Of a stretch of 64,000 nt of DNA, positions 42,980-54,261 are shown piece after piece. The notes below the pieces were generated by a model. The model did not search any database and was not told the origin of the DNA. It was given only the letters and a program-made list of their open reading frames with translations. The stretch's first letter is position 1; every line of letters begins with the position of its first letter. This DNA is from Imbricaverruca yamaguchii (Eukaryota > Arthropoda > Thecostraca > Neoverrucidae). The stretch is from contig JAOTOL010001480.1 of the NCBI GenBank assembly GCA_034440575.1, positions 1-64,000 on the forward strand, given 5' to 3'. The position numbers were made by a program, and so were the translations under genes.

Positions 42980-44330
42980 TACCACAACAACCGGAGAGAA
43001 AAAAAATCAGAAAAGATCCACAAAAATAGCATTGAGCCCAGAAAACTGGCGTTGGGTAACCGGAACCACGCGCCTGGGAGCGATAAGTCAGGTTGGGACA
43101 CAAGAAAATCGCACCGAAGCCCCAAAACCGAGCGCCCACAAATGTGCGTTAGAAGCCCCAAATAAACAGCAGGATCCCAAGAGCAACGGGGGTCGAAAAT
43201 ACAACTGACGCTCTGAAGCACACAATCTCCCAAAAAAGCGGCAGGGCCTCAAAACATGCGTTGCAGCCCTAAATAAACATACATGGAGCTCTAAAAAATA
43301 CACTGGAAACTCTCGAAGCACGCAGGGACCATGCTAACGCACAAGGGTCTGGAAAAGTTGCTGGAACCGCAAAAGGCAGAATGGTTCCAAATCGAACAAA
43401 AGGACCATGGGTTAAATACAGGGGTGTCTATTTTTTAGAAAAAAGCATTGGGTGGGGGCCGAAGTGTACTGACCCCCACCCCAACCAAAAACTTATCGGA
43501 TTTCGCCCACTATATTTTTATACCTCAATAATTATTTCACGATGTGTATGTTTGTGTTTATTCAATATCCTCGCCAACGGGAAAAACCATCCAGTAACAA
43601 GTGAAGTCACATAAACAAAAGAGCAGTGCGCCGTGCACGTCAACATAACTGTGAGTCATAGCATGCGACTACAGTGTCATGCAATGCATTCGGGTCCATC
43701 GTCATCGTCAACGTCATCGTCATCTTCGACGTCATCGTCATCGTCAACGTCAACGTCACCGTCACCCTCCCTTCACTCCAAACATCAGTAAACTCACAAC
43801 GGCTCAAATCAAATATTTATGCGCCCATATGCAGGTTAAAACACACCTGCCTTGATGGAGCATCGCAGCACAGTCGGCCTGAGCTGTGATGACGATGGGT
43901 GAAGGTATTTCCTTGGTGCCTAGCATTAGGGAGTGACGAAACCAACGTTTTGGTGTGGCCGAGTTCAGGGTTTGGAAGTCCACTATCTAAGCCTAATCTG
44001 TTTCTTTACAGTACAAAATATGCTGGTCAACATCAACTAAGTTTTCTATGTAGCATGGTGTTTTTCTTCTTTCTTCATTTGGCTTTCTCATCAGCACAAA
44101 AACAGCATAAGTTATTGGGGGCCCAAATAAACCTTGAGGGAGCCAAGATCAACGTTGGTGGGGCCATGACCCCAACAAAAGTATACAAATCGAAACCCCT
44201 GGTTAAATAAGCACATCGGGATTTTCCAAAACGCCCTGACACGTAAAAATATCCTCGGTGCATAAAAAGCAACAAAACCCTAAAACGAGCAGGAGTTTAG
44301 AAAATGTATTAAACCCCGAACTTGAATTTA
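42980..44330. repeat. degenerate ~20-24 bp periodic repeat, locus 1
   Basis: From about 42,980 to 43,385, and again from about 44,110 to 44,330, short phrases of the form GCCCCAAAA or GGNCCNNAAAA recur about every 20-24 bp (for example GCCCCAAAACCGAGCGCCC, GCCCCAAATAAACAGCAGG, GCCCTAAATAAACATACATG, GGGGCCCAAATAAACC-like). No two units are identical. The same pattern fills 60.4-61.1 kb. Confidence 0.6.
43694..43768. repeat. (CGTCAT/CGTCAA)n simple repeat
   Basis: A run of hexamer-like units GTCATCGTCAACGTCATCGT. CpG is intact in every unit, in contrast to the block at 32.6-41.5 kb. Confidence 0.92.
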
Positions 44331-44684
44331 CAATATATTACCCATCACTTTGAAATGTAAAATTTCCCAATTTCAGGCATTCCAGTTCATATCACCCGGT
44401 CGCCACGACGCCAATGTCCGTGCACGTGCGCGCATTCGGCGCATTCGCAACACTTCGTGCGATTCTACGGTTTCTGCTAGGCCTTTTGCCTTTTCCTAAT
44501 TACTGTCACATGACAAACTTGCGCCATATTTCACGTGCTGGAATGCTTAGTATGGGCGCTCGCTGCGAAAAGTGGAGTAATTTAATCCGATCATTTATTT
44601 CCTACTTCCCACATTTTCTGGTAGTTATGAAATGCAGATTCCGTTCAGCTTTGACACACCTGATATTGTAGGGGTAGCGGCTCT

Positions 44685-44870
44685 GCCGTGGGTGGGATGT
44701 CGGGGGTGGTGGCGGGTGTGGGTGCGCGGTGTTGTGGGGGTTTGGGTGTGCGAGGTGTGAGTGGGGTGGGTGTGTGTGGGGTGAGTGGGGTGTGGGTGAA
44801 AGGGTGTGGCTGAGTGGGGTGTGGGTGATAGTTGGGTGTGGGTGTGAGGTTTTCTTGATGGTGCTTCTAC
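44685..44870. repeat. GT-rich low-complexity tract
   Basis: A degenerate run of GGGTGTGGGTG/GTGTGGGGTG units immediately upstream of the non-LTR element's ORF1. It may be the element's 5' end or an independent simple repeat. Confidence 0.7.
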
Positions 44871-44999
44871 TCGGGGTGAATGGTATGGGTGTTTAAGGTG
44901 TATTTTAGAGCCACCCTAACCTAAACTCGACTGGAACTGATTGAACTACTTGAACTAACTGACCTATTGAGGGCTTCACTTAACTAAATCCTTTGTTGA

Positions 45000-45828
45000 T
45001 TGTGGACACTCCCAAAACAGGACTCCCACTCGTCGTATGACAGGATTTGCCCGATGTACCTGAAGAAGAAAGAAAGTATTGCTATTAAACACACACAACA
45101 AGTAACCTTCCGGGAGGAAAGAGATATTTATGAACACACTCACCCCAGAATCACCTACGCATCAAAAGCCAAAAGTCATACCGTGATCCCGCAACATACT
45201 CAGCCCGACAAGGTTTCTGAGCTCATCTCTCAAATGATAGCCCTAGTTCGTTCCTTTGGAGTGCCCCTTACGATACCAACAAGGAACAGGCAGCCAACTC
45301 AAGATTGCGTTGAGACCACCGAAATCCCCCACCATAAGTGAAAATCCTGCACATGACACAACCGACACGGCAGAGCGCGTTGCTTCGTCGGCAAGGGTCC
45401 AGGAAGTCGCAGTTACCCCACCCGTTATAGAGCGAACTCCAGAAGAGTGGCATCGTGTTCAGCGGAATAAGAAGCCCCCTAAGACCTCCACTACCATCGA
45501 ATCCTTACCCGCCATACCCACCGAACCCACTCTCATCCAGCCTTCGAAAACCACGCCAGTTCCCCCACCTCCACCACCACCAACCATCTCAGATCCAACG
45601 CTTGGTCATGCTGTGGTTCAGGTGCGACCTGGAGCCCCGGATTTAGGAGCACAAGGTCGCACCGCCCGACATATCCCAACCTCCTCGACCTCCAAGTCTG
45701 AGGGCCAGCGCCCATTGGCGGCTCCTCACTCCACGCCATTACTTGCAGCAGCCATAAGACCGCCGGAGACACCTTCCCGTCGAACCGAGCACCCCCAATA
45801 TCGTCCCCATCCCCAAATCGCGCTATGA
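45000..45828 (+). pseudogene. non-LTR ORF1 (gag-like), frameshifted
   Basis: The first part (to about 45,340) ends QPDKVSELISQMIALVRSFG. The second, in another frame, is a Pro/Thr-rich tail with PEEWHRVQRNKKPPKTSTTI and a polyproline run. ORF1 proteins of this group bind the element RNA. The zinc-knuckle part expected upstream is degraded (a CGHSQNRTP remnant near 45,001). At least one frameshift separates the two halves. Confidence 0.75.
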
Positions 45829-45980
45829 AGCGTGCTCTTCCCGGTGCTGTGTCGCCAGGTGAGTTTGGGAGCCCGTGTTCACGCCCACGAAGCCAAGACC
45901 CCCGACTACAAGACCATAACTTAGTCACTCCTGGCCTTCTACACTCTTAGCTTATGACTTCCTCTTTTACCTACTGACAA

Positions 45981-48900
45981 ATGAGTAATATTCTACAGTG
46001 GAACTGTAGAGGTGTGAGAACTAGCAATAACGGATTACAACATATTTTGCATCGTCGTACACCGGCCGTAGTATGCCTACAGGAGACCAAACTGTCTCCT
46101 GGTGCTTCCTTTTATTTAAGGAACTGCTCTGTTTTACGCAAGGACGTCGTTACCCACACGGTGGCACATGGTGGTGTACTTCTTGCAGTGCACCACTCAG
46201 TCCCCTTCCAACAAGTACACCTGAGATCAAACATCCAGGCTGTCGCTGCTCGGATGATAGTTAATCGCCATGTTACCTCCATACCATATACTTACTCCCA
46301 GGAAGAATCTTTCCATTTGCAGAACTGCTGCAAGAGGGAAATCAGCTCACTCTCCCGCTGATTGTATGCGGCGACTTTAACGCACATCACCAAGTTTGGG
46401 GCTCAGCAAATAGTACTGCTCGTGGACGTGCATTGGAACGCATTATCAGATATTTTCCCCTTGGTATTCTTAACACTGGAACTCCAACACACTTTACACT
46501 GCAAACAGGACAGACCTCAGTGCTGGACCTGACGCTTTGCAGCCCTGAACTTTCTCCCTGTTTAGAATGGTCGGTGGATGATGATCCAGGTACGAGTGAC
46601 CATTTTTCCGTTTGGACTCGCTTCATTGATGGTGTGGAAGCTGGTCGACGACCACCCAAGTGGATTATTTAAAAAGGTGACTGGAGTTCCTTTCAGTCCG
46701 ATGTCGAGGAGAGACTCGGTGAGTGCTCCGAAGGATTGGTTTCCATAGAGGTGTTTACAACCAGAACGTTACAAAGTGCTCAGCAATATATTCCTCGTTC
46801 GTCGGGCACGTCACGCCGTGTACCAGTCCCTTGGTCGTCTGATAAATGCCGAGATGCATTGCATGCTAGAAAGACGGCATTCTGTATTTTTACTCGTGAC
46901 AGCTGTATGGCGAATCTCGTAACTTTCCCCAAGGCAAGGGCACACGCGAGGCGCACAATTGCTGATTCCAAACGACAATCATGCAAAGCGTATGTCAACA
47001 TGTTGAACCGTTGCACCTCACTGTCATCGGTGTGGTCCCACATCAAACGTATCTCCGGCAAACTTACCTGTATCCCACTCCCCACACTGCATATAAATGG
47101 ACAAGATATTATTAATCCGAAGGATGTCGTCGACGAGATTAGATTGGCCTTCTCCGAACGATCGAAAAATAAAAACAGCGGACGTTCCTCGGAATACAAA
47201 GACCGGTGCGAAGCACTACCCCTTGAATTTACAGCAACAGATTATATCCATTAAAACAATCCATTCTCTATTTCCGAATTGACTGCCGCTATAAGCACCC
47301 TTAGGAACGCAGCAGAAGGACCCGACACCTTACACAATGGTGCTAATAAACATCTGCCGATTACAGCTGTAAACACACTTCTGCAAGTGTTCAACGAAAT
47401 GTGGGAAAGGGGAACATTTCCATTGACATGGCGGAGGGCGCTTGTCGTCCCTATCTCCAAGTCAAGCAAAACGGTAAAGGATCCACTTCATTATGGACCC
47501 ATATCATTGACCTGTTCTCTTTGCAAATTGTTTGAAAAAATGGTGAACTTGCGACTCATGTGGTTTTTATAACGTAACCATGTACTCACCTCGATACAAA
47601 GTGGCATCCGCAGCCACCGTATCACCTTTGGCCATATTTTAGCTCTTGATTCCGTTGTACGCCTGAGTTTGATCAAACGATGTCATACCCGCTGCCATAT
47701 TTTTCGATGTTGACGGCGCTTATGATACCGCATGGCGTCATGGTATCCTCATGAAGTTGCGCTAAATAGGCATAAGAGGCCCGATGGGGTTTTTCTTGAC
47801 GAATTTTCTAACTAATAGGACATTTCGGGTCAGAATAGGTGGCTACCTCTCTGACACCCTCCAACAGATTGATGGGGTTCCGCAGGGAAGTATATTGAGT
47901 GTGACTCTGTTCGCCATTGCCATAAATGATGTGGTTGATGCACTGCCAACATCGCTAGGACGAGTGCTATTCGTGGATGATTTTACAGTGTGGTTCTCCT
48001 CTCGTACGGTGCGGACGGTGGAAAGACAGCTCCTATTAACTGAAGTGAAATTGATGGTGTGGTGTGATATAACTGGTTTCACTTTATCCACCTCAAAGAC
48101 TACCGCTGTTCATTTTGTCGCAAACGCCGTTGCACAGACCCAACGATAAGGATGAACGGTCACCTCATACCTTTCAGATCTGCAGCCAAGTTTCTGGGGG
48201 TGTGCATGGATCGTCATGTTACGTATAAAACTCACATCACTGACCTTGTCAACAAATGTACAAAAGGTCTTCAGGTAATGGGTACCGTTTCTAGGTGTTC
48301 ATATGGAGCTGACAGATCAGTTTTACTTCTCATGTACCGATCGCTCGTGCGTTCTAAAATTGACTATGGATCTTTTATTTGTGACGGAGCGAGGGTCACA
48401 TCCAGGCGCTGCCTTGATGTGATCCACAATTCAGCCCTTCGTATCGTTACTGGAGCCTTTCGCACTTCACCGGCTGCTAGTGTAATGGGGGAAGTAGACG
48501 AGCCACCTCTTGCGCTACGCCGTAAGTTATTGGACGCAAGATACGCGTGCAATGTTGTCTAAAACCGGAATCACCCAGCCTATCGATGGATATTCTCAGG
48601 GACACTGAGAGCACGTCACAGGGCCCAGCGTGCAATATCGTTTTCCATTCGTATGATCTCAATCCTTCGGGAATGTAATATCAGGCCGCGTTCTGTAGCA
48701 CGTGTCATCACGCCGAGCACTGCCCATGGCACGTTGTTCCAGTGCAAACTGACGTGACTATGACTTGCTCAAAGAAAGGACATATAAACCCGGTGGAACT
48801 ACGCATGTGGGCATTGTAAAAAAATGAATATCACAACTTTTCGCGCATCTACACAGACGGCTCAAAGTCGGTCTCTGGTGTTGGGTGTGCTTACGTCAGT

Positions 48901-49650
48901 CGACAAGGTGTTCGATCTTTTCGGTTACCGACACAAACATCGATTTTTACTGCTGAACTGTATGCCATTTTGCAAGCCCTCTATTTTATACAGAAAGACC
49001 GGTCCACAAAGTACGCGGTTTTCACAGACTGTTTGAGCAGTCTCCTGGCACTGAACACTTTTAACCAGGATTACTGACTTGATCGGGCTATTCTCAAAGT
49101 CGCAAAATCCCTACATGACATCGACAAAAATATCGTGTTCTGCTGGATTTCTACCCCTGTTGGAATCACGGGAAGCGAAGCTGCTGACATAACCGCCAAA
49201 CACGCCATTGGTAATGGCCGTGTGGTCCATCTTCGGCTCCCTCGAAGGGATCTATGCCCCACCATATTGTCACATATACGGTCATAATGGCAACAAACCT
49301 GGAATTCGAAGTGTAGGAAGCTCAAGGTTTTAAAAGCGACATTAGGGAAGTAGCTGTCCTCTCACCGAACCAAACGCCGGGAAGAGGTAATACTCTCCCG
49401 ATTGAGAATAGGCCATACCTTCGCAACACAGTTATATGCTTACCGGTGATGACCGTCCCCTATGTCCGCGCTGCTCTAACCCGCTTACCGTGTACCATGT
49501 TTTAGTTGGCTGTACACTGCTCGATCCTCTACGATGCCAGATTTTAGGACGGCTGAACACCGACTCTTCTTTACGTATGCTTATAGGAAACGACTCTGAG
49601 GTCATAGCGTCTGTTAATATTTTTTACGCTCATTTGACAAGCTCGCCTTG
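45981..49650 (+). pseudogene. non-LTR ORF2: endonuclease, RT, RNase H, broken
   Basis: The endonuclease starts MSNILQWNCRG, with QETKL, CGDFNAHH...WGS (about 46,367) and SDHFSVW (about 46,600). The RT has RRALVVPISK, GVPQGSILS (about 47,875) and the active-site FVDDF (about 47,970). The RNase H domain has YTDGSK (about 48,850), AELYAIL and TDCLSSL, while the usual W(I)PSHVGI is WISTPVGI, lacking the histidine. The end has CPRCSNPLTVYHVLVGC. Stops and frameshifts (for example near 46,361, 46,672, 47,254, 47,765, 49,080) exclude a functional polyprotein. Confidence 0.88.
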
Positions 49651-49794
49651 ACGTGATATACCCTCACCCGTGAAGATGGATAGCAAGGTATGATGGCAGC
49701 ACCGTAGATTGATTACAATTAAGTTATGGGCGCAAAATGACCCTAGATGTCGACGCGCCCCTAAACTCCAATCCACCACCACCACCACCATATG

Positions 49795-50010
49795 CCACCT
49801 AGAACTTAGAGGGATGTTGGGTCACTTCGTCTGACCTGGTGACCTGACCTGAGATGACCCAGGGTTAAAAATGTATGATGATATGCGGAAAAGACTGATA
49901 AACAGCTATGCGAGGTTTGGCCTTGCTAACCCGATTAGTATGGCGGCAAATTGGAAAAAACCGCATGGGGCAGACATCTGCCCCCCCCGGACGTGCGCGT
50001 GTTGAGTTAA
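49795..50010 (+). mobile_element. partial TTAA palindromic element, next to the LINE tail
   Basis: From TATGCCACCTAGAACTTAGA to TTAA (50,007-50,010) this matches the complement of 52,623-52,850, including GGTGACCTGACCTGAGATGA, GGGGCAGACATCTGCCCC and GGACGTGCGCGTGTTGAG. The missing part ends exactly at the LINE (CCA)n tail, so the LINE probably inserted into, or was joined to, this copy. Confidence 0.8.
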
Positions 50011-50627
50011 GGGAATTTAACGTTATAGTGTGTGACGTTAAGGTACTGAAGGAGGGGGGGGGGGACATCTCCCGGATGTATAAATGTGCTAGTTTTACTT
50101 TACTCCCTGGCAGGATGATTTGTGGCTGGGGGTGGGGAGGGCGATTTTGCGAGTGACGAGAAGTTGATTTTGCTAGGGTTTCGGCATTTGCTTGCTCTTG
50201 CCGAAGAGCGCTGAGGGGTCCGTGCGAAAAAGGAGGTAATTGTCCACACCACATATCACACCGGCCGCCGCGTGTGGGTCTTTAGTAGTGGGTTAGTCTA
50301 AAGATGTCATGCAGGGTCATCAGTGAGGTTAGACAGTGTTTGTCAATTCGGCTCATCTACGTCAGCTGTACCTCTGGGTAGCCGTTTTATGTTATGCTTT
50401 CGGAGTAAGTCGGCTCATTTACGTCCGACGGAACCGCTAGGTAACCGTTTATTTTGAATTGTAAAGCAAATCGGCTCATGCACATCCGGTGCAATTCGGG
50501 GATGGCTATTTGCGTCGTTCCTACGAGTGCATCGTGGACACGCATTGTGCGTGGGAGTCAGTGTTGGTGGTGTGGTGTTTACAATGATCCTGCTATTGTT
50601 GTGGCGCACATATGTTCAAACAACAAT

Positions 50628-51145
50628 TCAGAGGCGGTCCGCCCACTAAGGCACTTAAGGCAGTGCCTCACCTAAGTAGAGCTGAAACATCTTTCTGATG
50701 TTATGTTCGTACATAGCGATGCTCTTATCCATTGGAAAATAACAAAATTAAAAAGTTGACACGAAACGTTCATTAGTGACTCGTAATTATCATGAAAATT
50801 GAAGTTCAGATTTGCATATTCAATTTGGAACAGCTCTATCATTAATCTGAAATACGTATGAGTGAGGCCAGCTTTAATCCAAATGTCGCCATATTATGCG
50901 CTTTCGTTTCATACGAAGGGTAGGGTAGTTAACTATAGGGTAAAAATATATTTGCGAATTTCTATCGCGCCGCCCCCGCAAATTGTGAGGCTGGACACAA
51001 AACCTCCGTGTGTGGATTTTTATCAAAATACATCCATATTTAGGGGTAGCTCAATGCACCTGAAATTTGGCTATAGACGGCCTATTACACAAAACGGTGA
51101 AAAGCACACTCGGGTCACCCATTTCCCCTCCTACCCTATTTGAGA
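50628..51145. mobile_element. unnamed interspersed element, hAT-like end
   Basis: The start CAGAGGCGGTCCGCCCACTA with AGGCAGTGCC resembles hAT-type terminal repeats. The body is similar to 56,601-57,030 (shared order: CAG(A/G)GGCG.TCCGCCCA, GCAGTGCC, ACCTGAGTA-type, CACCATATT.TGC.CTTTCGTTTCATA). Its last part (AAATTGTGAGGCTGGACACA to TTAGGGGTAGCTCAATGC) recurs inverted at 54.3-54.56 kb. I see no coding sequence. Confidence 0.55.
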
Positions 51146-51229
51146 CATGTATTCGTTCAAAACATGGCTCCGGCCCAATCTAAAGACCACTGTCAGCAAT
51201 ACACGTGTATTTTGATCTTCAGGTTCCAC

Positions 51230-53914
51230 CATGATGCGCCGTCGTAGAGGGAGGGGGCAACAATGGGCTTTGCTCACGTTCTCACATTCTGCACTGACAT
51301 GGGCACGTAGGCGTACTCACGTATCATTTACTCGCGCGCCTCCTTCGCAGCGGTCACGGTATACTTGCTGGCGTTGGGGAAGCGGCGACGGTGGCCCTCC
51401 ACTACCTGAAGCAGGAACTACCTCTGTTCCTCGTTCTTGGTGAGTTCTTGGCGACGCCCCGCTCAGCGAAGTCGTTGACGACCTGGAGTCCGCGGGCTCG
51501 ACGAGAGGCGGCGATGAACTCGGGCTGCTGTTCGTTAAGGAGGACGCTGAACTTTGCGATGAAGTCAGCGCGGTGCTCATTCAGGTGTTTGGTCACGTCA
51601 TCGTCCAAGGACTCCGGCGTCGTCTGGTCGATGAGGGTCCAGTAGTCCGCGAAGCGCTTGAAAGCTTGATATCTGGTCCCGATGATGGCCCCAGCCAGAC
51701 TCCGAACGCCTTCTGCAGCACCAGCTCAAGCATATGTTGGTGGCAGGCGAGATGCAGGACCACCCTTTCCAGTTTCTGCTCCAAGATGGTGCAAGCGCTG
51801 AGGGAGATGCCCGTGTTGGAGCTGGTGGTATCGAAACGCAGGGCTGCAACTCGGTGGGCGATGCCCCAGTCATCAAGCGCGTTCATCACGGCTGTCGCCA
51901 TGGCAAGTCCTGAGCCACTGGGCAGCTTCAGCACAGCGAGGAGCTTGGCTATCCCGTCACCAGACACCAGCACCGGAAGACGGCCAACATGCCCGCCTCC
52001 CACATCCTCGACGATCTTGCCGTCCAAGTGTACTGTCAGCGGAACATCAGGGCAGAATGCTTCCTTGATCTGTCTCGCCGCCTCCTCACGGAACTTCATC
52101 CGTGCCACGCAAAACGACTCCCGGTTGAGTACGAGTTCGGACGGATCGTGTCCGAGGCTTTGGGCTGTGGTAGCTAGGACATGAACAGCGGCACGACTGA
52201 AAATCTTGGTCCAATGCAGCAGACAGATCTGCTCTCATAAGGCTCTTGGTTGCGCGCCGCTTGGGCAAGGAGGCCTGGGTGAGCGACGGCGGCGGCTGCT
52301 ACTCGTCGGTATCGGACGCATTGGAGGAAATTTCGAGGGTTTGGCCGGCCTCGTGGCACTCGCGCTCATGTCGCTGGCGGCGCTGCTGTTCTTCGACAGC
52401 GCGATGTCGCTGTTGCTTGTGTTGCGCAGCGAGCTGGACATCAGCTCCCGCCATGCGTCCCGGCGTCCTGTCTCGCGCTGAGCAGTTAGGAATGCCCGAT
52501 CCTCTTCTATCCTGATCAGGGTGAGAGCGTCGGCATGCGCGATATCGAATAGGTCTCCCTGTTTCTCCAGGAACGCCTCTTCAGCTGCTGCCTGCGTCTT
52601 CGAACGTCTTTTACTGTTCTTCTTAACCCCCGCACGTCCCGGGGGGGGGGGCAGATATCTGCCCCCCCCCTCCGGTTTTTCCTCATTTGCCGCCAAACTA
52701 ATAGGGTTAACAAGGCCAAACCTCTCACAGCTGTTCATTGGTCTTTTCTGCATATCCTCATACATTTTTAATCCTGGGTCATCTCAGGTCAGGTCACCAG
52801 GTCAGGCGACGTGACCCAACTACACTCGGAGTTCTAGGTGGCATAACTTCCACAATAATTGGGCGATTGATTTCAAACTTATAGTATGTCATCATCTCAT
52901 CAGGAACCATAATATTTATGTCGGTTTTTTTGTAGTATTGACCTTAGGTTAGGTCGCTGCCATGTCTTCCCCATTATAAGGCTATGGTAAAATATACAAA
53001 TGTTTCCTAGTTACACATTTGCGCTCGGAATGATCTCACAACGGTTGTGGCATGTAGATGGAAGCTATGCTCAATGTTACCGCTGACATTTTTGCTCAGT
53101 GACCTCACCAAGGTCTCTGAGGTCACCTGAGATCACTACACATTTCTGCGCATTACGTCGCACTGCATTGAGCTAGAATGCGGAAATTACCGTCATTGTG
53201 CTTGTATCGTCAAGACGTGTCGATTGATACCTTACATGACCTCCCTAGGCCTTGACCTGAGGTCTTGAATTCATGACCTTGACCTAAGTTTCGGTTGACC
53301 TGACCTTAAATTACACCGCCTATTGCCGGTAACGCATTTCAAGGACTGTCGAATAGCGTTCGCCATTTGTTTATATCTGTTACACGTCCTGAGATATGTG
53401 TCAATATCTGAGTCCCACCTGATCTGGTCAAATTTGACCTAAGATGGCCCAGTGACCTGAATATTCACCTGAGCGAAAAAATGACCGAAACACTTTCGAT
53501 AGAGCCCGTCCCCAGCTATCCAACGCCGGTTTCTGTTTGTCGCTAGCTAGCATAGTTCCAGAGACCTTAGGGGGGGCAGACATCTGCCCCCCCCCCCGGA
53601 CATGCGAAGTTGGCGCGGACCACCGGACGTGCGAGTGTTAAGGTGCCTTCTTCGAAAAGTTTCAACACCTTCCGCGCCCTGTCCTCCTTCTGCATGAGAA
53701 TGTGCGTCCGAGTCCATAATGTGGCCACCTCTTTGATCGTCTCCGCGGCCGCCTCTGTTGTGGTCCTCTTGTTGTCCAGGTGAAGGTAGAGGAAAAATCC
53801 GAGCGTCTGTCGATTGGATGGGAGCTTTGAGCCGATCATGCTATTCTCCAGTTTTCCAAGGAGGTACACTGCAGTCTTTGACCTCGTCGAAGCCGCCATG
53901 TTGTCACTTGGCAA
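51230..53914 (-). pseudogene. decayed DNA-transposon-like gene, interrupted by TTAA element
   Basis: The minus strand starts ATGCCAAGTGACAACATGG (53,914) with YLLGKLENSMIGSKLPSNRQ and TLGFFLYLHLDNKRTTTEAA. After the 1,019-bp insertion it continues KKNSKRRSKTQAAAEEAF and GDLFDIAHADALTLIRIEED (about 52,560-52,500), then in other frames ARMKFREEAARQIKEAFCPD, VPLTVHLDGK, LPVLVSGDG, LDDWGIAHRVAALRFDTTSS and HLACHQHMLELVLQKAF (about 52,110-51,690), fading out by 51.3 kb. The LPSNR, LFDIAHADAL, FDTT.SNTG and CRHH-like blocks recur together in proteins of a multi-copy family that I recall from cnidarian and arthropod genomes, probably a DDE/hAT-like transposase. Frameshifts and the insertion inactivate it. 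Confidence 0.7.
52623..53641. mobile_element. TTAA-flanked element with palindromic ends (1,019 bp)
   Basis: TTAA lies at 52,623-52,626 and 53,638-53,641. Inward from each TTAA comes a short CG-rich segment (left CCCCCGCACGTCCC; right, complemented, CACTCGCACGTCCGG), then G run-CAGATATCTG-C run (left, 52,641-52,670) or C run-CAGATGTCTG-G run (right, about 53,570-53,597). The right end has an extra segment that repeats GCGNACGTCCGG. The interior is non-coding and rich in AGGTCA/TGACCT (about 14 by eye in 52,780-53,470). It interrupts the transposon-like gene at the junction of its N-terminal and middle blocks, so it is a genuine insertion. TTAA duplication is typical of piggyBac-type transposition, but I recognise no transposase. 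Confidence 0.75.
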
Positions 53915-54261
53915 GAAGACTACCGGCCTGCAACAGCAGACAGGGTATGTTAGGGTGTGATATGGTATGACAGGGTATGTAATATGTATGCAATATCTGG
54001 TTGAGGGAGGGGCTTACATAACCCGGTTTCGCCCTTGTCTCCCAATACCGACAACGCATTGTTGACATGTATGGGAGGGACGCAGTTTTGCCCCAAGAAG
54101 TACATTTCCCCCTTTTCCCCCTCCCAATGAATACCTGCATACGCTAGCTATGCTTCTGAGTAGTGCAGATAAACAATTTTAATCCTCTTGAGGCTCTTGC
54201 GTTTGTGTAGGAAGAGAAATGCCTCATCAGAGGACGTTATCAGCAGTTTGTGTAATGGGTT

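Larger units (their letters stand above)
44990..49793 (+). mobile_element. non-LTR retrotransposon (I/Jockey-type with RNase H), decayed
   Basis: A sense-strand LINE whose parts are in the expected order: ORF1 (45.0-45.8 kb), endonuclease (45.98-46.67), linker, reverse transcriptase (47.3-48.6), RNase H (48.8-49.25) and a C-terminal zinc knuckle (49.45-49.5). The 3' UTR has a GGGCGC/GCGCCC hairpin (49,728-49,755) and a (CCA)n tail ending at about 49,793. Both ORFs are broken by stops and frameshifts. Two antisense fragments of the same family lie at 16.3-17.3 and 24.3-24.9 kb. The 5' limit is uncertain. Its 3' tail abuts a TTAA-element copy. Confidence 0.9.
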
